Positions 5,857 to 6,901 of a stretch of 6,901 nt of DNA are shown here, in pieces. Origin of the DNA: an uncultured Chthoniobacterales bacterium (GTDB lineage: Bacteria > Verrucomicrobiota > Verrucomicrobiia > Chthoniobacterales > CAKUMP01). Within the stretch, counting starts at the first letter, position 1, and the number at the start of each line of letters is the position of its first letter. The stretch is taken from positions 1-6,901 of the forward strand of contig CAKUMP010000128.1 in assembly GCA_934667795.1 (NCBI GenBank), written 5' to 3'. The notes under the pieces were generated by a model. That model ran no database searches, was not told where the DNA came from, and saw only the letters and a program-made list of their open reading frames with translations. Made by a program: the position numbers and the translations under genes.

Positions 5857-6901
5857 ATGACAGCTAAAATTGCCTTGCTTTCGATCATGCATGAATCGAA
5901 CACCTTCGCTGAAGGTGTCACCACTTTTGAACACTTCAAGCAACGTGGTTTCCACACTGGTCCGGAACTGCTGGATTTTTATCGTGGTGGGAATAGTTCT
6001 CTTTCTGCCGCGATTAAAATTTTTGAAGAAGCCAACATTTCCATGGTTCCGATTATTGCCACTGGTGCCACGCCTGGGCCGGTTGTATCGAAAGAGACCT
6101 TGCTTGAAATCTGGGAAATTGCGAAAGCGGAAATTCAGAAACAGCTTCCATTTGATGCGGTTTACATATCGCATCACGGGGCAGCGCTGGCGGAAGACGA
6201 GCCGGATATGGACGGCTGGATTTTCGAACAACTGCGTGGTCTCATTGGCCCGGACATCCCGGTGATTGGGACCCTGGATCCGCATTGTGCGTTCAGCAAC
6301 CGCATGATCCAGCACACCACAGCGCTTCTGCCCTACAAGACCAACCCGCATGTCGATGCGCATATCCGTGGGTTGAAAGCTGCACAACTGCTTCTTGATA
6401 CACTGGCAGGAAAAGTTTCGCCAACGCAATCGGTCGTGCGTCCTCCCATGATTATCAACATTGAGCGTCAGGACAGTTCTTCTTCACCTTTGAAAGAGCT
6501 CTGCGATGCCTGTACCCAGGCGGAGTCCCAGCCGGGCATCCTGGATGCCAGCCTCACTTTCGGCTACCCGTACAGCGACATTGACGATATGGGCACCACG
6601 ATTCAGGTCATTTCCAATAATGACCTTGCACAGGCATCAAAAACAGCAACGGAACTGGCACGTCAATGCTGGGATCAGCGCGAAACCTTACTTCCCTCCC
6701 TTCTGACTGCGGAAGAAGCCGTCAAAGCAGCGGTCGCTATTCCACGTCCGGTCTGCCTATTGGATATGGGAGATAATATCGGAGGGGGCTCTTCCGGGAT
6801 TGGCACATGGCTTATTCCTCCTTTATTAAAATATCCGGAAACAAAAGTTTTCTTCAGCCTGTATGCTCCGGAACTGGCAGCCAAGTGCATCGAAGCAGGT
6901 A
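5857..6901 (+). CDS. M81-family metallopeptidase (MlrC-like), right end cut by the window
   Basis: The first 348 codons of an M81/MlrC-type protein; full-length members have roughly 490-520 residues, so the C-terminal third lies outside. The family is named after MlrC, which degrades linearised microcystin, but most members have unknown natural substrates and are probably zinc-dependent hydrolases of small amides or peptides. Seen here are MHESNTF (11-17), SHHGA (105-109), TLDPH (139-143) and YKTNPH (160-165). Their Glu13, His residues 106/107, Asp141, His143 and His165 fall in the blocks that supply the conserved metal or active-site residues of the family. DNIGGGSSG (306-314) is the typical opening of the C-terminal MlrC domain. 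No signal peptide is present. The ATG at 5857 is chosen because MTAKIALLSIMHESNTF matches the usual N-terminus; an in-frame TTG at 5821 would add twelve atypical residues, and the frame is closed by TAA at 5806-5808. No defect is seen. Confidence 0.94.
   Translation, partial: MTAKIALLSIMHESNTFAEGVTTFEHFKQRGFHTGPELLDFYRGGNSSLSAAIKIFEEANISMVPIIATGATPGPVVSKETLLEIWEIAKAEIQKQLPFDAVYISHHGAALAEDEPDMDGWIFEQLRGLIGPDIPVIGTLDPHCAFSNRMIQHTTALLPYKTNPHVDAHIRGLKAAQLLLDTLAGKVSPTQSVVRPPMIINIERQDSSSSPLKELCDACTQAESQPGILDASLTFGYPYSDIDDMGTTIQVISNNDLAQASKTATELARQCWDQRETLLPSLLTAEEAVKAAVAIPRPVCLLDMGDNIGGGSSGIGTWLIPPLLKYPETKVFFSLYAPELAAKCIEAG

Noticed and set aside
5734..6429. A 231-codon minus-strand open frame opposite the M81 gene
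   Set aside because: It is a shadow of the plus-strand M81 reading frame, which carries all the family motifs; the reverse frame is Arg/Phe/Asn-rich and motif-free.
1..6901. CRISPR arrays, tRNA or rRNA genes, transposases, phage genes
   Set aside because: No regularly spaced repeats, cloverleaf sequences, rRNA signatures or transposase motifs were seen by eye on either strand.

Overview
The window is a bacterial chromosomal segment with moderate GC, mostly weak Shine-Dalgarno sequences and no phage, transposase or CRISPR content. A GH20-like sugar hydrolase, an M81 (MlrC-type) protein, an orphan geranylgeranyl-reductase-type flavoprotein, an RHS/YD-repeat relic and a separate trpE-trpG pair are together compatible with the PVC group (Verrucomicrobiota/Lentisphaerota). 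That placement is a low-confidence inference from gene style; no marker gene is present.

Layout: a minus-strand block runs trpE (3737 to 2217), trpG (2188 to 1625), then a GH20-like hydrolase gene (1576 to 17). trpE and trpG are 28 nt apart and encode the two subunits of anthranilate synthase: TrpG releases ammonia from glutamine, and TrpE uses it with chorismate in the first committed step of tryptophan synthesis. The hydrolase follows after 48 nt, has no obvious link to tryptophan, and is preceded by a tandem 10-bp repeat that may be its operator.

Between trpE and the divergent flavoprotein gene (4124-5215, plus strand) lies a 386-bp non-coding region. On the trpE strand it holds a plausible promoter, an 8-codon mini-ORF with two Trp codons (MRKSWRSW) and a stem-loop. 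This could be a trp leader, but the same stretch could also be a copy of a dispersed non-coding repeat.

Converging on the flavoprotein gene is the relic of an RHS/YD-repeat surface protein (about 5244-5746, minus strand). The signature RHS core can still be read, but only across a one-base frameshift and an in-frame TGA. A plus-strand M81-family gene then starts at 5857 and runs off the right edge. Its best promoter would start transcription at or next to the ATG, suggesting a leaderless mRNA.

No wholly new multi-gene system is visible. The points most worth checking are the trp leader candidate, the decayed RHS gene and the possible leaderless start.
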